Positions 39,801 through 50,214 of a stretch of DNA of 64,000 bases are shown one piece after another. Origin of the DNA: Phylloscopus collybita. Lineage: Eukaryota; Chordata; Aves; Passeriformes; Phylloscopidae. The number at the start of each line of letters is the position of its first letter. The first letter of the stretch is position 1. The notes beneath the pieces were generated by a model. That model searched no databases, was not told where the DNA came from, and worked only from the letters and a program-made list of their open reading frames with translations. The stretch lies in NCBI GenBank assembly GCA_027886175.1, contig JAJNNQ010000006.1, positions 1,922,001 to 1,986,000 on the forward strand. Direction: 5' to 3'. A program made the position numbers and the translations under genes.

Positions 39801-42800
39801 TTATCTAATACAGAAGAGGCCGATGAAAGAGTTACAATTTTTTTCCAACAGTCCAAATGCTACTGATCTCTATGGTTCAAAGCAAATCTCCATAAAACTG
39901 TTCTGTCCAACCTTCTCTAAATTCTATCTAACTCTAAACAATCAAACAGTTCTTACCCACACTTGAAAGAATGTCTAGTATTATAGTTCGAAGAATTAGC
40001 AACACTGATCTCATATGGAACACAAATGGATACAGAGTTTCTGTTTTACATTTTAAAACATCAGCAAACCATCACAAGCAATCTCTACTAAGATCTAGAC
40101 AGAGCAGAAACATGTAATTTTACTGTGAACATGTATGCTATGAATTACACTGATATGTAAATTGCCCAGGAAGACTAAATCCTTAACTTATGAAAATGGC
40201 ACATCATAACCCCCATAGTTTGCTACACTCCACATTTTAAAATAATATTTCCTTATCTAAATCTCCAGAATAACATCTTAAGGCACAACCATAATGCTGA
40301 CTCGCAAACCTCTACCTGCAACTCACAGCTATTCTCCCATTGGATAACTCATTTTGAAAGACAGGGCAGTGGACAGGAGTCATAGCTTCACACAAATGAA
40401 GGGCAATATTACACTGTGAGATTTCCTTATGAAATCAGATCAGTAAAGTTTAATTTCACAAATGCAACTGCACCATATCAATAAGCACAACTCAATAAGG
40501 GTAAGATAACAAACCCAAATACTGATACACCCAAATTTTTAACAACAAAACCCAAACCAAAAAAAACACCCACAACCAACTGAGGCCCTTTCCACCCAAA
40601 CATGCCCCACCCCCGCCAACCAATCATCCTCCCTCACTGCATTTAAGTTGTTCCAGAGCATCCTAATACAAAGACTGACCCAAGTAACACTGTAAATATA
40701 TATAAAACACTGATTATGCTATTAAATTTTCAATCTTTCAATGACATTTGAAACTTAGGCTTTTAAATACTCAAGATACATCTATTTCATCTCTTGAACA
40801 CCAAATTTCCTCCAGTTAAAAAATCAGGTGCTACTTAGAAGAAATTTTAAAATAGAGATAGATATATACTGTACCTGCAAGTGAGCAGTACCCATCTCTT
40901 CCGCAAAACCAATAAATGTTATCTGTAAAATAAATACATGAGTACAGTCAAGTACAGTAAAGATTTTTGTGCTTCCTGCAGATATTTAAGAGTTAAAAAT
41001 TCAGCAGACTTTAAGTTAAAGCTTTATTCTACTGCCACAAAAACCATAGCTTAGGGCAGTACAGCTTGCTCAAACACTACCACACAATCATACATAAAGA
41101 ATGCTAATGCTATATTTTATTATATAGTATTTGACTTGAGAAAGGTCAGATCAGACTGAAGAGCACATATAACATTTAAAACTCACTACACAGGAATTAT
41201 TCTAGTGGCTGGTATACACAGAGCAACACATACAAGCCTCATTACATCTGTTAAAATAAAGACGGTTTTGCAAAGATCAGTGCTCATCCATCCTTGCTTC
41301 AGGCTGAGGACATATAAAACAGTTACAGTCTAAAATCTGTCCATGCTGATAAACTGTTATACATTTGGATATACTGAACAAAGGATAATGCCAGCACATT
41401 ATGCAATTTACCATGTAAATTGATTAGCCTAAGGCCAAAACACAACAGATTACTTAAGCCTCATGTTTGCATGCCATTGCCAAGTAAACAAACCCTAACA
41501 TAAAAGAATTAAAATATTCAACCTACCAAAAAAAAAAAAAAAGGTCTTGTCAGTCTCAGGAACCTTGAGTATGCCAGAAATATCACTTTCACCTCAGGTT
41601 TTTGTGCTTGTGGAAAAGGGAAATATTTTATCTCATACTGTCCCTCTCTTCTGTCTACAGGTGTTTGTACCATTCAACACAGACTGAAGAGACTCAGTCA
41701 CTGCTCAAATTTTGTTTCAAACATCAGATTTCCTCAGTTCTCACTCATTATTTCCCTAAAAACAAATCAATAGGCCACCGGCACACTCAAAAAAAAAAAA
41801 TACCAAGACATTTATTTTCAAAACAAGGGTGTCAGAAAATAAACTTTGCTTCCATTTTGTAGGTGTGGAATAAAGCACAGAGACTAAATACTTCCACTGA
41901 TATTTAAAATTCAGTTTTTCATGGTTTGGGTTCCATTTTTTCAGAGCACTATGCAATAGACTGATTTTTAACCCATAATTCATGAATTTGCAGCAGCTAT
42001 TCCATTTACTCCAAAGAACACCACTATGTTTATATTTGATATATTATTAACTGGTTCAGCTACCCACTTGTATATACACAGAATCTCTGCAAGTATAGAG
42101 CTAGAAAAGAGAAATGGCCAGAATTCTAATTTGTGTTTTGAATATGTCCTTTCCAAGTGTAAGTAAAAAAAGAAAAAAAAAAACCCCAATCTTTATTTTC
42201 AAGTAAAATCATACTATGAAAAAAATTCTGTCTCATTTATTTCAGGGGGTCTCATGCTGGAAAAAAGATCTTATGCTTCCAGTTAGTATCTTCCTGTTTA
42301 CATCCACTTATCCTTATGTCAGGTATGACAAGATCATAAAGGAAATAATGCTTCTCCGGAGCATTCCAAATAGCTCCAGACAAATTACACATCTGCAGCA
42401 CCATATTCACAGTGTTCACTGTGAAACAATCTGTTTGAACAACGTTACTCTTCAACTCCTACACCTTCTCTTCAACTCCTACACAATTCATCTGCACAAC
42501 ATCTGCAAGACATACCTCAACCTCTACGTTTTTTATCTGTACAGTACATCCAATATGAACTGAATTCCTCCACAGAAGAGGCAAAATATCAAACAATTTA
42601 AACTACCTGAGAAAAAAAACTAGTTCTCTAAGGAACATTTTCTAGAGAGGCTCTAGAGTTTGTTGCTGTTCGAGGTTTTTTGGCAGTTTTGCTTTGGTTT
42701 TTTAATGGATGTTTGTTTTTTGTCTTCTTACATGCTCCTTTCTCTTCCTCAGGATAATGATTCCAAAACCTTATATTCTCCCATTGGATAACTCATTTTG

Positions 42801-45800
42801 AAAGACAGGGCAGTGAGCAGGAGTCATAGCTTCACACAAATAAAGGGCAATATTACACTGTGAGATCAGCAGACAGCTGTCAAAGAGACCACAACACTAC
42901 TGAGTCTGTCTATTTTTGCCTCGATGACAAGGCCAATCTGGATCTCTTTATTGTGGTCAAACTCCGGTTTTCACAGAAAAAAAATATCACCTTTTAATAC
43001 CTTGAATATGTCTGAAGTTAGTACATCAGTTCAAAAGTTGGGGAGTAGGCCAAGGAAATAAAAAAGTCATCAGTGAAATAAGTCCTTTCTTTAAACTAAA
43101 AATAAGTGTATGAGACACTGTAATTGAAGGCTACCTTAAGCCATGGGTACAAAGGAAATGGTACAGGAAAACCTAAATTCTGGTTTTCTCAAGTCTGAGT
43201 TCTTCTAACATCATCCTCCATGTAAATTATATTTTCCTGTATTTTCATAAGGAAAAAATACCTGTTTTGTGACAGGATATTGACCCTTTTACATTTCAAC
43301 CAAAGAGCTCTTAATTGCTTGATCTCATAAGGTAACTAAATATAGTCAGCTATCTTTCTCCACAGGGACCATCACTGCAGGCATATAAAAGATGTTCCCA
43401 GCTACTCGTCAGGTATTTTCTATAAGATGAAAAAACCTTCATAGATTCTAAAGCATGGTCTGCCTGATCAGATAAAGACAAAGTTTTGCTCACACCTTCT
43501 TATGTCAGAGCATAGCTCTTCCTCCTTAGAGTTAATCTGTCATAGCTTTCATCCTTCACAAATTCAGTTTCTTGCCTGCTCCCCAAATGTCTCAACTCCT
43601 GACTGTATCCATTCAGTTACACAACCTATGGTGTTATCCAGGCAACCTTAACTCATCCATCTGCCTCTTGCTACTGCTTATGCAATTATCAGTCTTCCCT
43701 AACAACTTCCTCAGTTGTCTTTGCTTCAATTCTGCCTATCTCAGCTCCTCTGTATGGCCTGTTCAGGTCAGCCTCTCCTTCTCTAAGCTTCTTGCCAGAT
43801 CTGTCAATTACAAACTAGAAGTCTTGTAAAACCCATAATATACGGTACACATTGCTTTTACTTTTCTCTTTTCCCTTTGGGGAAGTTGTTGTTAGCCTTG
43901 TAACTCAAACAATTCTAGTAATTCCTCTTTACAGCTTGAGATTTACCTAGCTAATCCCACATTCTGTCAGGTCTACTTCTCTCCAGACCTTGTCCAGCTT
44001 TCAGACCATCAGTAATCAAAAAAACAAGTCTAGATCTGCAATTCTGAGGCTTCAGCTTTTATCTTCAGACCTGAATCAAAGTGTTCTGCTACTTTGTTAG
44101 GGTATCATCCATACAACCTTGATCACAGCAGTGCTCAAAAATGCAGTACACCCATGTCACCTATTTACACATATTGGTTTTCTAGTTTACAAATCCTCCT
44201 AAGCAGAGAAATGTCACCTTGAAATGTCACAGCTTTTTTAAAACTTCGTGACTAAATTCGAGAATGACAATAGGAGGCATAGATTTCAAGGTCAGTAACT
44301 TGCAGCATTGTTTCCTTTTACTATCCCGCAGCTTTCCATACTGTTTCAAGAGACATTGTTTTCTATCATAGCCACAAAATATATGTAAGTGGGAATATTA
44401 TGGCAAACCTCAATAAAATTATCTTGTTCTTCCTGATTTACGCATTCCCCTGCTGATACATTGCATAATTCTTTCCTGCTGTGTAGCAGTGACTTCATAG
44501 ACTGCAGGATACTCTCACCAAAGTTCTGAAAAACAATGAAAAAAATTTAAGAAAAAATGCATGTTCAGTTTCAAATACGTAGTCCATCCATCTATGCTCT
44601 ACTCCCCACAAGTTTTCCTACTCTGATTAGTATTTCCAATTATTTTGTACATAAATCACCAGGTTCAACATTTAAATTTACTTCAGGACACAAAGCTGAA
44701 GTGGGTACATTTTTTTCATGCAATATTCAAGCAATATTCAAAAATAGTTTGACATTCTGTAAAATCTTTTGAAAAAATGGAAATATGAGAATATATGGGG
44801 AAAAAAAGAACAGATGAATCCAAGAAGAAATCCAAATCTCATCTATTCCTTGTACTGTCTTGCACCTGCATATAGAACTTTTCCATCAGCTTTTTATTAA
44901 ATAGGATGAAAAGCAATTTTAGCCAAGAAAAGTAATGGAGGTGGCTTCAAAATTCAGAGGGGAAGAAAACAAACAAACAAACAAAAAACACCCAAGAAAA
45001 TCCACATACACTCTTTCCCATTCCACTAAGAATATAAAACAATTGTAATTTCATCCCACGTAAATACTTCTTGTAACATTTCTTGTAATAACACTCATGG
45101 TGACATGCAAGCACACAGGGATGGCTAAAAAAGGCTGAAGAATCCAAGACTTTCTCCCAGTGTAACAAAGCACAGCAGAACAAAAGAATCAACACTATGA
45201 AGGCAAATAAGACTACGGAACAACAAAAACTGGTTCACTCAGCTTGTGAACAATATCCTCTCAATTGTTTTAGGAAGTCAGTAATATTTTCTTTTTTTTT
45301 AATTTAAAATTTTCATCTTCTCTAGCAAATTGTAAGGTTAAGAAGACAAGTAAGAACATGAGATGGTTAAAAATTATTAACCCAGTAATTATTCTCTGCC
45401 CTGTTAAAAATTACATGAGAAATCAGTGTGTTTGACTTATGACAAGGTACTTCAAATTTTCCAGCTTCTCAAACAACAGCAGAAGTGCTAGATAGCCAAA
45501 TTTGGACAGAGAATGTTTTGTATTTCTGGTACTCCCACGGCAAAAACAATCCCTTTATAGTAAAAAGTGATCTTATATACTACAGTTAAACCTCAAGAAA
45601 GACTTTTTTTTCTCTGTATAAAAAGCAATATCAAATATTACTATGTTGAAAGCCAAATTACTAGAGAAGGGCCAGTGTCACTGTGGTTGTGCTCATGGCA
45701 ACACAAAATTAGGAAAGCACTTCCAGAATTAACAGACAAAAGCAAAACAGAACTTCAGGATCTTTGAAATTGCCAAAATACATTTCAGAATGCTAGCCAA

Positions 45801-48800
45801 CAAGGCTCAGACTGCCGCACTGACAGCCAAGGTCAAGTGACACTAAAGAAGACAAAACAGAAACTTTTATACAAAAGTAAGAGCTGAACTATTTCTTAAA
45901 GTATTTTAGGCAGTTATTGGGTCATTTGAAATAAATTAATGAAGCGTTCACCTAATTTCCACTTTTATCTATTCCCTCGCCCCCACGTGTTTAGCTACAA
46001 TTTGCTCCCACTTTGTACTTCCCGATGAATGCTGTCAGTGCCTTTCTCTGATTCCCTGGATCTTCCAAATTCACAGGAGGCTGCAATACCAATTATTGCT
46101 CAAAGACTGTTCCCCAGTAATTCCTTCATTCACCTTGTACAAAAGTAATTTGGGAAGCCGAACAGGTATGTTGAAATGTCTAATTTTCAGCTTCTACAAC
46201 AATCTAATCAGTCACAACATTCAAAATAGTAATTAGGGGGAAAAAAAAGCATGACCTGCTAATTTTCTGCAAGCCAACAGTGCTTCAGTTTGAGAAGAGA
46301 TCATTGTTATTCCCTAGTTGGCTTTTCTAAAGATACAAACTATTAAAAACACCTTATTTATAAACAATTACCTTTCCCCATTTTAACACCTGAAAGGCAG
46401 AATGCATAACCAGGAACCACAGCATGGTATGAGGAACCACTGAGGTGAAGGACAATTCAACATTTTGGAGAATACTGTTGGGGAAGAAGAAAGATCAAAC
46501 AACTGAAAAAATCTCCCTAAGGTCTGGAAGGACCCACATACAAGACTGTATGCAAGTCTGGCAGCCCATGGCAGCACTATACAACTGAGGAGATAAAATA
46601 TCCATAGCTAAAATGAGGAGGAATGAAGTGACATATGTTTTTCAGATCATATTAATGAATATAAAAAAACTCAGAATGTGAAAATAATAACCCTATGGAA
46701 ATTAACAGGTACACTACATACACAGAAGAAAAAAAAATCCCATCTATCTGGACTTCTGTAGATCACTTAAATATATTATAAGAGTTAACAAAACCAGATA
46801 AAGACAGAATTAACTAAAAGAGCTGGTTTTGGAAATGAAGACCTTGCCTGGATGGAGATAAAAATGGGGAGGTTTGAGAATAGTTGATATACGTCAGAAA
46901 GCAGCTTCAAAATTTATCTTGAGACTGATGTCAAGCATCATCATCACTAATGAATTTAACAAGGAAAAAAGTAAAAATGAAATGGAGACTGTTGGTAATT
47001 TGAAGTAAGCAGATGTCATTAGCTTAGAATCATCCAGGAAGAACTTGCTCAGCTTGAGTGTTTTAAAAAACAACCATAAGAAACACAAAGATTTGTCCTT
47101 AAAAACTTAAAGCAAGCTTTAAAATTGAATTGCAAATTCACTTGCTTCACAAGGGAAATAAAGACCTTAATTGACTTCTTGATCATGGCATAGCAATGAA
47201 TGAACAGTCAATATGATACTGCACTCAAAATAGCAAACATGCATCCTCTAGTGAAAGAACTGACATCAGAGTCACTGAGAAGGACATCCTGTGTAATTGC
47301 ACATACAGTATTATCCACATGTAAAAAGAAGATTAACTAACAACATGACAGAAAGTAGGACTATGAAGGATAATCACTGGAATGCAGAGGCTTTCATACA
47401 GAAGCAGACTAAAACCTTAGTTTACACTGTTTCCAAAAACCAAAGCTAACAGAGGACAGATCACCAATTGTAAAAAAATAAGAAGGGTGAACATCAGCAA
47501 AAGAAAAGAAAATATTTAAGCAGAAGAATAAGGATATCCATGAACAAACAGGTATAAATCTGCTGTGAGCAGCTTCCGCCTGAAATTCATAAGTCTTAGT
47601 TATTACCATCATGGGGTTCAAAAAGACAAAAACAGTGGTCGGTTTGGGGGGAGGTATTTAAAAGCCCTCATTAACTGAGAGGCTACATTTAGGAACTTTT
47701 TGATATTCTTTATCAAAACTGTGCTTGCGACAGCAGAGGACTAGACCCAATTTCAGAGAAATCCTCCTATCCAATAGACAACTCAAGTTCCCTCACAATC
47801 CCAAACTAGGAGAAGCAACTACATTGAAAACTAGCAAGTCCCCAAGACTATCAGCTCAGTTTAGGTAAGGATAATAGGTCATCTTCAATGAAAGGATGTA
47901 ATTTTTTTTTATAACTAGTACACTTCCAACGTACATCAGCATACAGGCACAAAACACCCAAGCAATCTATAAAGCTCTACTTGGCAGGCCTCTAGGACTT
48001 GGTATTCTTTTCTCACAGAAATTCTTGCAAGAAATCCTATTTCATTCACAAGCACAGATTTCAAATTTACTAAGTTGTGCCAGGGGAAAACTAAAAATAC
48101 TGTCAAGATGCTCAGACATGAACAGTGGAAATCGTTGTCACGCCTCTAGCTCAACTGAGCAATTCAAAGATTTCCATTGTTCCAGCAAATCGAGAAGTCA
48201 GTATCAACGAATCCATCACAGTGCATTGGAGGAGAGATCTGGTCCCATGAAATGCTTTAACAAAGAACTGTTTTCTAGTATTTCAAACGATCTGTAAGAT
48301 GCCACAATCTCTAGAGAAATGAAGTGCAGTGCTGGACAGTCACACTTCCTCTGCTCTTAAGTAACAAAGCAGCTCTTCCTGATTTCATCTGCTGTAAGAT
48401 TTAAAGGGACTGAATATTCTGAGGTAATTTTGTAAAAATAGAAACTAAGGCTTTAAATATGCACACCATAACTGTGCACTGACTTTTCAGAGCTACTACT
48501 GCACCAATTCCTGTTAGCTGTGACAAAGTATTATGAAGAGGACAGGAATCAGACTGCAATCTTCTGTAAATCAACAGAAGGTGAAACACAGTGCAGCACT
48601 GATCGCCCTACTGCCTGGCTCTATGAGAATGGAAGTTCCACACCATTATCTAAATAGACACCCTAGAGGTAAACATCAAGAGGAGGCAGCCAAAGACCAA
48701 AACAATGGAGTCTGGGCTGCAGGAAAATGCAGAATTCTGCAAGAAGGGTTGAATTAATGCTTCTAGAACCACAGTCCAGAATCATTAATAGCAATTAATG

Positions 48801-50166
48801 GAGCACCTCATAGAGATAATATTTTAAGCAACTATTAGAATCAGTGAGGAATCACTGGTCACTGTCATTATTAGAAAGATGTTTCTGTAACCCACAGGTC
48901 TAAAAACCTGGTGGGGCAGGGAAGGTATTTGTTTTATTTAGTAAATTGAAACAGAAAAACAAATGAAGGGCAGATTCTAAAAGTCCTTCAAAAGTAAGTT
49001 TATGTTTAGGTTAAGGATGCAAAGTTACTTGACTGTAGTAGATCTCTATTTGAGCTGGAGAGTTCTCATAAACCAATAAAATACAAGGTTTTATACATGT
49101 GTCTTAAAGTGAAAGATTATCACCCGTAATTACAAATTGCTTAATATATGGCAGTGAACATTCCATGTCAGGACCTGGAAAAACTGACTACCTGCTTGTC
49201 TTGTCTCCTAACACTCTCCTCTGCCTTCAAACAGGACATATACCACAGACATTGTTTCTTTGAAACAAAATCTGCTCATGAAATAAAATAATGCAATTTT
49301 CACATGATCGGATGCTTCCTTGCTCAGTTTCTCCTCTTCCTGTTGCAGTAACTTGCAAATAAGGAAGTTATTAATAACCAAAAAAGGCCTACTTTTTTGG
49401 AAAGTAATTTGGAAAAGGAAATTACTCATCTGTGTTCAACTAGCCAGAGAAATAGAATTACATAAATAAATTTGTTCCTTCAGGATAAACTGCAACTTTC
49501 ATTTCATTAAACACAAAAGTTGCAAGAAAATTTTAGGAACAGTATTTATGTACTCCAAGTTAAAGAGACAAAATTTTTAAAAGTAAATAAACTTAATTTT
49601 ATATCAGAAATCCCACTTACATCCTTTTTAAGAGCTAGGCATATTTTCTTCTTCACCAAGGCACTTCCTAAATGTTCACGCAAACACAAGGATAAGACAA
49701 GACACCAAGTTCTAAAGATATTACAAGCCCTAACACAGGCTTCACAGAATTAGTAAGACTATATAGTCTTATTTTAATTTATTACATATAAACTCAAAAA
49801 ATCTGCTCTAAAATAAAAGTTATACTCTAATAAACAAGGTGCATTCTAGGAAATTAATAAATCACAATTTTATCACATCGTCTTGAAAGACAAAAGCACC
49901 CTTTCCTTAAACTATGCTGTCTCTCACTTCAATTACACTAAATATACCAAAGTGCAAAGCAAAAAGCAATTTTTTGTCTCCTTGAAATGTCAACGAAAAT
50001 TAAAACATAGTAAACCCCCCCAAAAAGCAAATAAACCAGTTCGCTTGCTTCATTATTAGATCAAAATGCTCTGAAATACTTCATTTATTTAAATACAGAT
50101 AATTACCTTTTCAACAGATATTCTTGACTTCATGCGATTGCCCTGAGCCCTGGCGTACGTGTCCAT
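18689..50166 (-). CDS. AKAP11: AKAP11 (A-kinase anchor protein 11 / AKAP220), 11 coding exons
   Basis: This gene encodes a large cytosolic and vesicle-associated scaffold that tethers PKA regulatory subunits; the family also binds PP1, GSK3B and VAP proteins and acts in autophagic turnover of RI (family knowledge). Joined coding exons on the minus strand are 50166-50107, 44525-44409, 40922-40875, 39366-39232, 38398-38134, 37686-33033, 30789-30634, 26794-26711, 25988-25942, 23494-23334 and 18835-18689. All junctions are GT-AG and the phases fit, giving 1,957 residues against about 1,900 recalled for human. Identity rests on recognisable AKAP11 stretches such as ITFIGFAEEM, SVSSIEDDFVTAFEHL, DSDSEVSEFFDSFDQFDELE and SIGDDSTGSWSNLSFEDE. 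Features seen are an FFAT-like core at residues 357-363, a possible RII helix near 905-925, a strong RII helix at 1738-1757, and WxxL motifs at 1790 and 1819. The reading frame is intact throughout, so the gene looks functional. Confidence 0.96.
20590..20990. promoter_or_regulatory. isolated GC/CpG-rich island in intron 11
   Basis: About 400 bp with many CpGs (for example CCCCCGCGGGTGCCC and GCCCGGGCCCGCGGCGC) sit in an AT-rich intron. An open plus-strand frame runs through it up to a good plus-strand splice donor, ATACAG|GTAATT (exon end about 20960), so it could be the first exon of an antisense transcript. It could equally be an intragenic regulatory island or a GC-rich insertion. It contains a strong CTCF-like motif. 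No protein family was recognised in the open frame. Confidence 0.5.
20846..20860 (-). promoter_or_regulatory. CTCF-like binding motif
   Basis: The minus strand reads CCTGCAGAGGGCGCT. Against the vertebrate CTCF core CCASYAGRKGGCRSY this agrees at 14 of 15 positions by eye. It lies inside the intronic GC island. Occupancy is not shown by sequence. Confidence 0.55.
22894..22933. repeat. A-rich low-complexity tract
   Basis: A poly(A)-like run with interspersed G (AAAAAAAGAAAAAAAG then an unbroken A run). It could be the remnant tail of an old insertion, but no adjoining element is recognisable. Confidence 0.8.
23334..23494 (-). CDS. AKAP11: AKAP11 exon 11
   Basis: This 161-nt exon completes Gly1856 and encodes residues 1857-1909. 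The acceptor is TAATGTTAG|GT and the donor is GTCTCT|GTAAGT. It contains LEQMRKTLSIMNIDLEP, DPQLRAALQWLAASEADV and LHFRDTAAREFVS. It resembles the conserved C-terminal AKAP11 region (mammalian DPQLRIILQWLIASEAEV as I recall it). It ends in phase 0 and joins LSRRLRERDW of the last exon. Confidence 0.94.
23495..25941 (-). other. AKAP11 intron 10
   Basis: AT-rich intronic DNA. I see no exon, repeat family or RNA gene in it; the short open frames on both strands have no recognisable features. Confidence 0.8.
25942..25988 (-). CDS. AKAP11: AKAP11 exon 10 (47-nt acidic small exon)
   Basis: This 47-nt exon completes Ser1840 and encodes DGTEDKDEDSKDAVE (1841-1855) plus the first base of Gly1856. The acceptor is AAAATACAG|T and the donor is GTAGAAG|GTAATG. 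It continues the acidic linker that follows SFPTSD and precedes the C-terminal region, as in mammalian AKAP11. It is not a multiple of three, so skipping would shift the frame and lose the C-terminus. Confidence 0.9.
25989..26710 (-). other. AKAP11 intron 9
   Basis: A short AT-rich intron. The only notable content is a 17-nt A run at 26377-26393. Confidence 0.8.
26711..26794 (-). CDS. AKAP11: AKAP11 exon 9 (alternative upstream acceptor at 26824)
   Basis: The 84-nt preferred form uses acceptor CTCCTGGCAG|T, preceded by a fine pyrimidine tract. It restores LSDSNGNSSSWSSLGLEG as recalled from mammals. A second in-frame acceptor, CTTTTCTAG|T, lies exactly 30 nt upstream (exon start 26824) and would insert ten residues. 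The donor is GACAG|GTTGGT, somewhat weak. The exon encodes residues 1812-1839, including WSSL (1819-1822), a second W-x-x-L motif beside acidic residues, and NLSFPTSD. Confidence 0.88.
26795..30633 (-). other. AKAP11 intron 8
   Basis: AT-rich intron containing one LTR remnant (28846-29042). Its exon-9-proximal end carries the upstream alternative acceptor (26825-26826). Nothing else was recognised. Confidence 0.8.
28846..29042 (-). mobile_element. avian endogenous retrovirus LTR remnant
   Basis: On the minus strand the element begins TGTTGTGGTTTGACCCCAGC at 29042. It continues through a GAGATAAAGACAGTTTAACA segment and AAGCAAAGCAAAACAAG, a pattern I associate with LTRs abundant in songbirds and other Neoaves. 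It stops at about 28846, so only the first part of the LTR remains. No internal viral coding sequence is adjacent. The orientation is the same as AKAP11 transcription. Confidence 0.65.
30634..30789 (-). CDS. AKAP11: AKAP11 exon 8
   Basis: This 156-nt exon completes Ser1760 and encodes residues 1761-1811 plus two bases. The acceptor is TTGTTTAG|C and the donor is GACAG|GTAATT. It contains SVGREGFHSVESVISQQMSL and DDSTGSWSNLSFEDEHPDE. WSNL (1790-1793), flanked by acidic residues, fits the W-x-x-L core of an LC3-interacting region, consistent with the reported role of AKAP11 as an autophagy receptor. The match to mammalian AKAP11 is very close. Confidence 0.95.
31481..31529. repeat. (AAAC)n-like simple repeat
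   Basis: A run of A followed by CAAACAAACAAACAAA and then A/C-rich sequence; a low-complexity tract in intron 7. Confidence 0.8.
31585..31598. repeat. (AT)7 microsatellite
   Basis: Seven uninterrupted AT units in intron 7, likely length-polymorphic. Confidence 0.85.
33033..37686 (-). CDS. AKAP11: AKAP11 exon 7, giant central exon
   Basis: This 4,654-nt exon encodes residues 209-1759 with two bases of codon 1760. It opens with acceptor GTTGTTCAG|GT and TCSFTSQNHRDAASQT, and ends AVTI with donor AAG|GTAATA. The frame starts well before the GTG at 37594. Visible elements include Ser-rich, basic KSSARSTTL and the FFAT-like EFFDSFD at 357-363 after an acidic run. A Pro-directed Ser/Thr cluster (KPTPRKPESPYSS; SPIRTSAFSPLG) and a conserved helical block (LVEKSFGSAFKDLQKG, then FARFAADLAEE-like text) follow. 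A possible RII helix lies near 905-925 (MVDMIVNEAYETI), and the strong RII helix LTTEIMTSAMTNIGQAV lies at 1741-1757. One uninterrupted large exon is typical of this gene. Confidence 0.97.
37687..38133 (-). other. AKAP11 intron 6
   Basis: A 447-bp AT-rich intron with no internal feature seen. Confidence 0.85.
38134..38398 (-). CDS. AKAP11: AKAP11 exon 6
   Basis: This 265-nt exon encodes residues 121-208 plus the first base of codon 209. The acceptor is TTTTCAAG|AAT and the donor is GTGCTG|GTAAGC. It contains NQLPEVFCVMRL, LLSKYTTGIRYAVEIN and the acidic SVSSIEDDFVTAFEHLDED block, all hallmarks of AKAP11. RIKF at residues 138-141 fits the PP1-docking pattern [RK][VI]xF, although the position is not the PP1 site described for the family. 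Codon 209 is completed by GT at the start of exon 7. Confidence 0.94.
38399..39231 (-). other. AKAP11 intron 5
   Basis: An 833-bp AT-rich intron; nothing recognised. Confidence 0.85.
39232..39366 (-). CDS. AKAP11: AKAP11 exon 5
   Basis: This 135-nt, phase 0/0 exon encodes residues 76-120, beginning ELSAVSVELPDVLKSLQL and ending AKPYVLKHQ. The acceptor is AAAATCAG|GAG and the donor is CATCAG|GTAAAA. The sequence is strongly conserved with mammalian AKAP11. The open frame continues past the donor for some codons, but the splice to NQLPEVFC in exon 6 restores the family sequence. Confidence 0.94.
39367..40874 (-). other. AKAP11 intron 4
   Basis: AT-rich intron holding one copy (40331-40422) of a 92-bp duplicate shared with intron 3. 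Nothing else was recognised. Confidence 0.85.
40331..40422 (+). repeat. 92-bp duplicated segment, copy A (intron 4)
   Basis: It begins ATTCTCCCATTGGATAACTC and ends CACTGTGAGAT. It matches 42775-42866 at 89 of 92 positions by direct comparison, without gaps. It is in direct orientation, about 2.44 kb from copy B, with exon 4 between the copies. Confidence 0.92.
40875..40922 (-). CDS. AKAP11: AKAP11 exon 4 (48-nt small exon)
   Basis: This 48-nt, phase 0/0 exon encodes ITFIGFAEEMGTAHLQ (residues 60-75). Acceptor TTTTACAG|ATA and donor TTGCAG|GTACAG are both good. The peptide is nearly identical to the vertebrate AKAP11 segment I recall. The exon is too short for ORF-based detection. Because it is a multiple of three it could be skipped in frame, but no evidence for skipping is visible. 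Confidence 0.93.
42448..42484 (+). repeat. 17-bp tandem duplication, period 20
   Basis: CTCTTCAACTCCTACAC occurs at 42448-42464 and again at 42468-42484. A small local duplication in intron 3. Confidence 0.9.
42775..42866 (+). repeat. 92-bp duplicated segment, copy B (intron 3)
   Basis: Partner of 40331-40422 with three substitutions. The similarity stops abruptly on both sides: after GAGAT, copy A continues TTCC and copy B continues CAGC. I do not recognise the segment as a known repeat family. Confidence 0.92.
44409..44525 (-). CDS. AKAP11: AKAP11 exon 3
   Basis: This is a 117-nt, phase 0/0 exon encoding residues 21-59, from NFGESILQSM through QEEQDNFIE. The acceptor is GTTTTTCAG|AAC. The donor, GAG|GTTTGC, is weaker than average. 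The stretch SMKSLLHSRKELCNVSA matches the N-terminal AKAP11 segment in family proteins. It joins directly to ITFIGFAEEM of exon 4. Confidence 0.92.
44526..50106 (-). other. AKAP11 intron 2
   Basis: AT-rich intron of 5.6 kb. The part from about 46340 to 47730 has a texture reminiscent of a very old, decayed LINE, but I could not align it convincingly. No exon or RNA gene was recognised. Confidence 0.7.
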
Positions 50167-50214
50167 GATCTTACCAATCTCAGTATTTGATGAAAGACGT
50201 CAGCTCAAAAATGC
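50107..50214 (-). CDS. AKAP11: AKAP11 exon 2, containing the start codon
   Basis: The acceptor is TTTTTTCTAG|GCAT and the donor is GAAAAG|GTAATT. The ATG is at 50166-50164 and begins MDTYARAQGN, encoding residues 1-20. An in-frame TGA lies upstream within the same exon (TGA CGT CTT), so translation cannot start earlier, and this ATG is well supported. The remaining 48 nt are 5' UTR. The exon ends in phase 0 and joins exon 3 (NFGESILQ). The N-terminus resembles human AKAP11 in length and in its basic character. Confidence 0.85.

Larger units (their letters stand above)
40923..44408 (-). other. AKAP11 intron 3
   Basis: AT-rich intron with a 15-nt A run (41528-41542), a small tandem repeat (42448-42484) and copy B of the 92-bp duplicate. 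No other element is recognised. Confidence 0.8.

Noticed and set aside
46340..47730. Possible ancient LINE in intron 2
   Set aside because: A few phrases resemble LINE reverse-transcriptase tails, but their order does not fit one element in either orientation.
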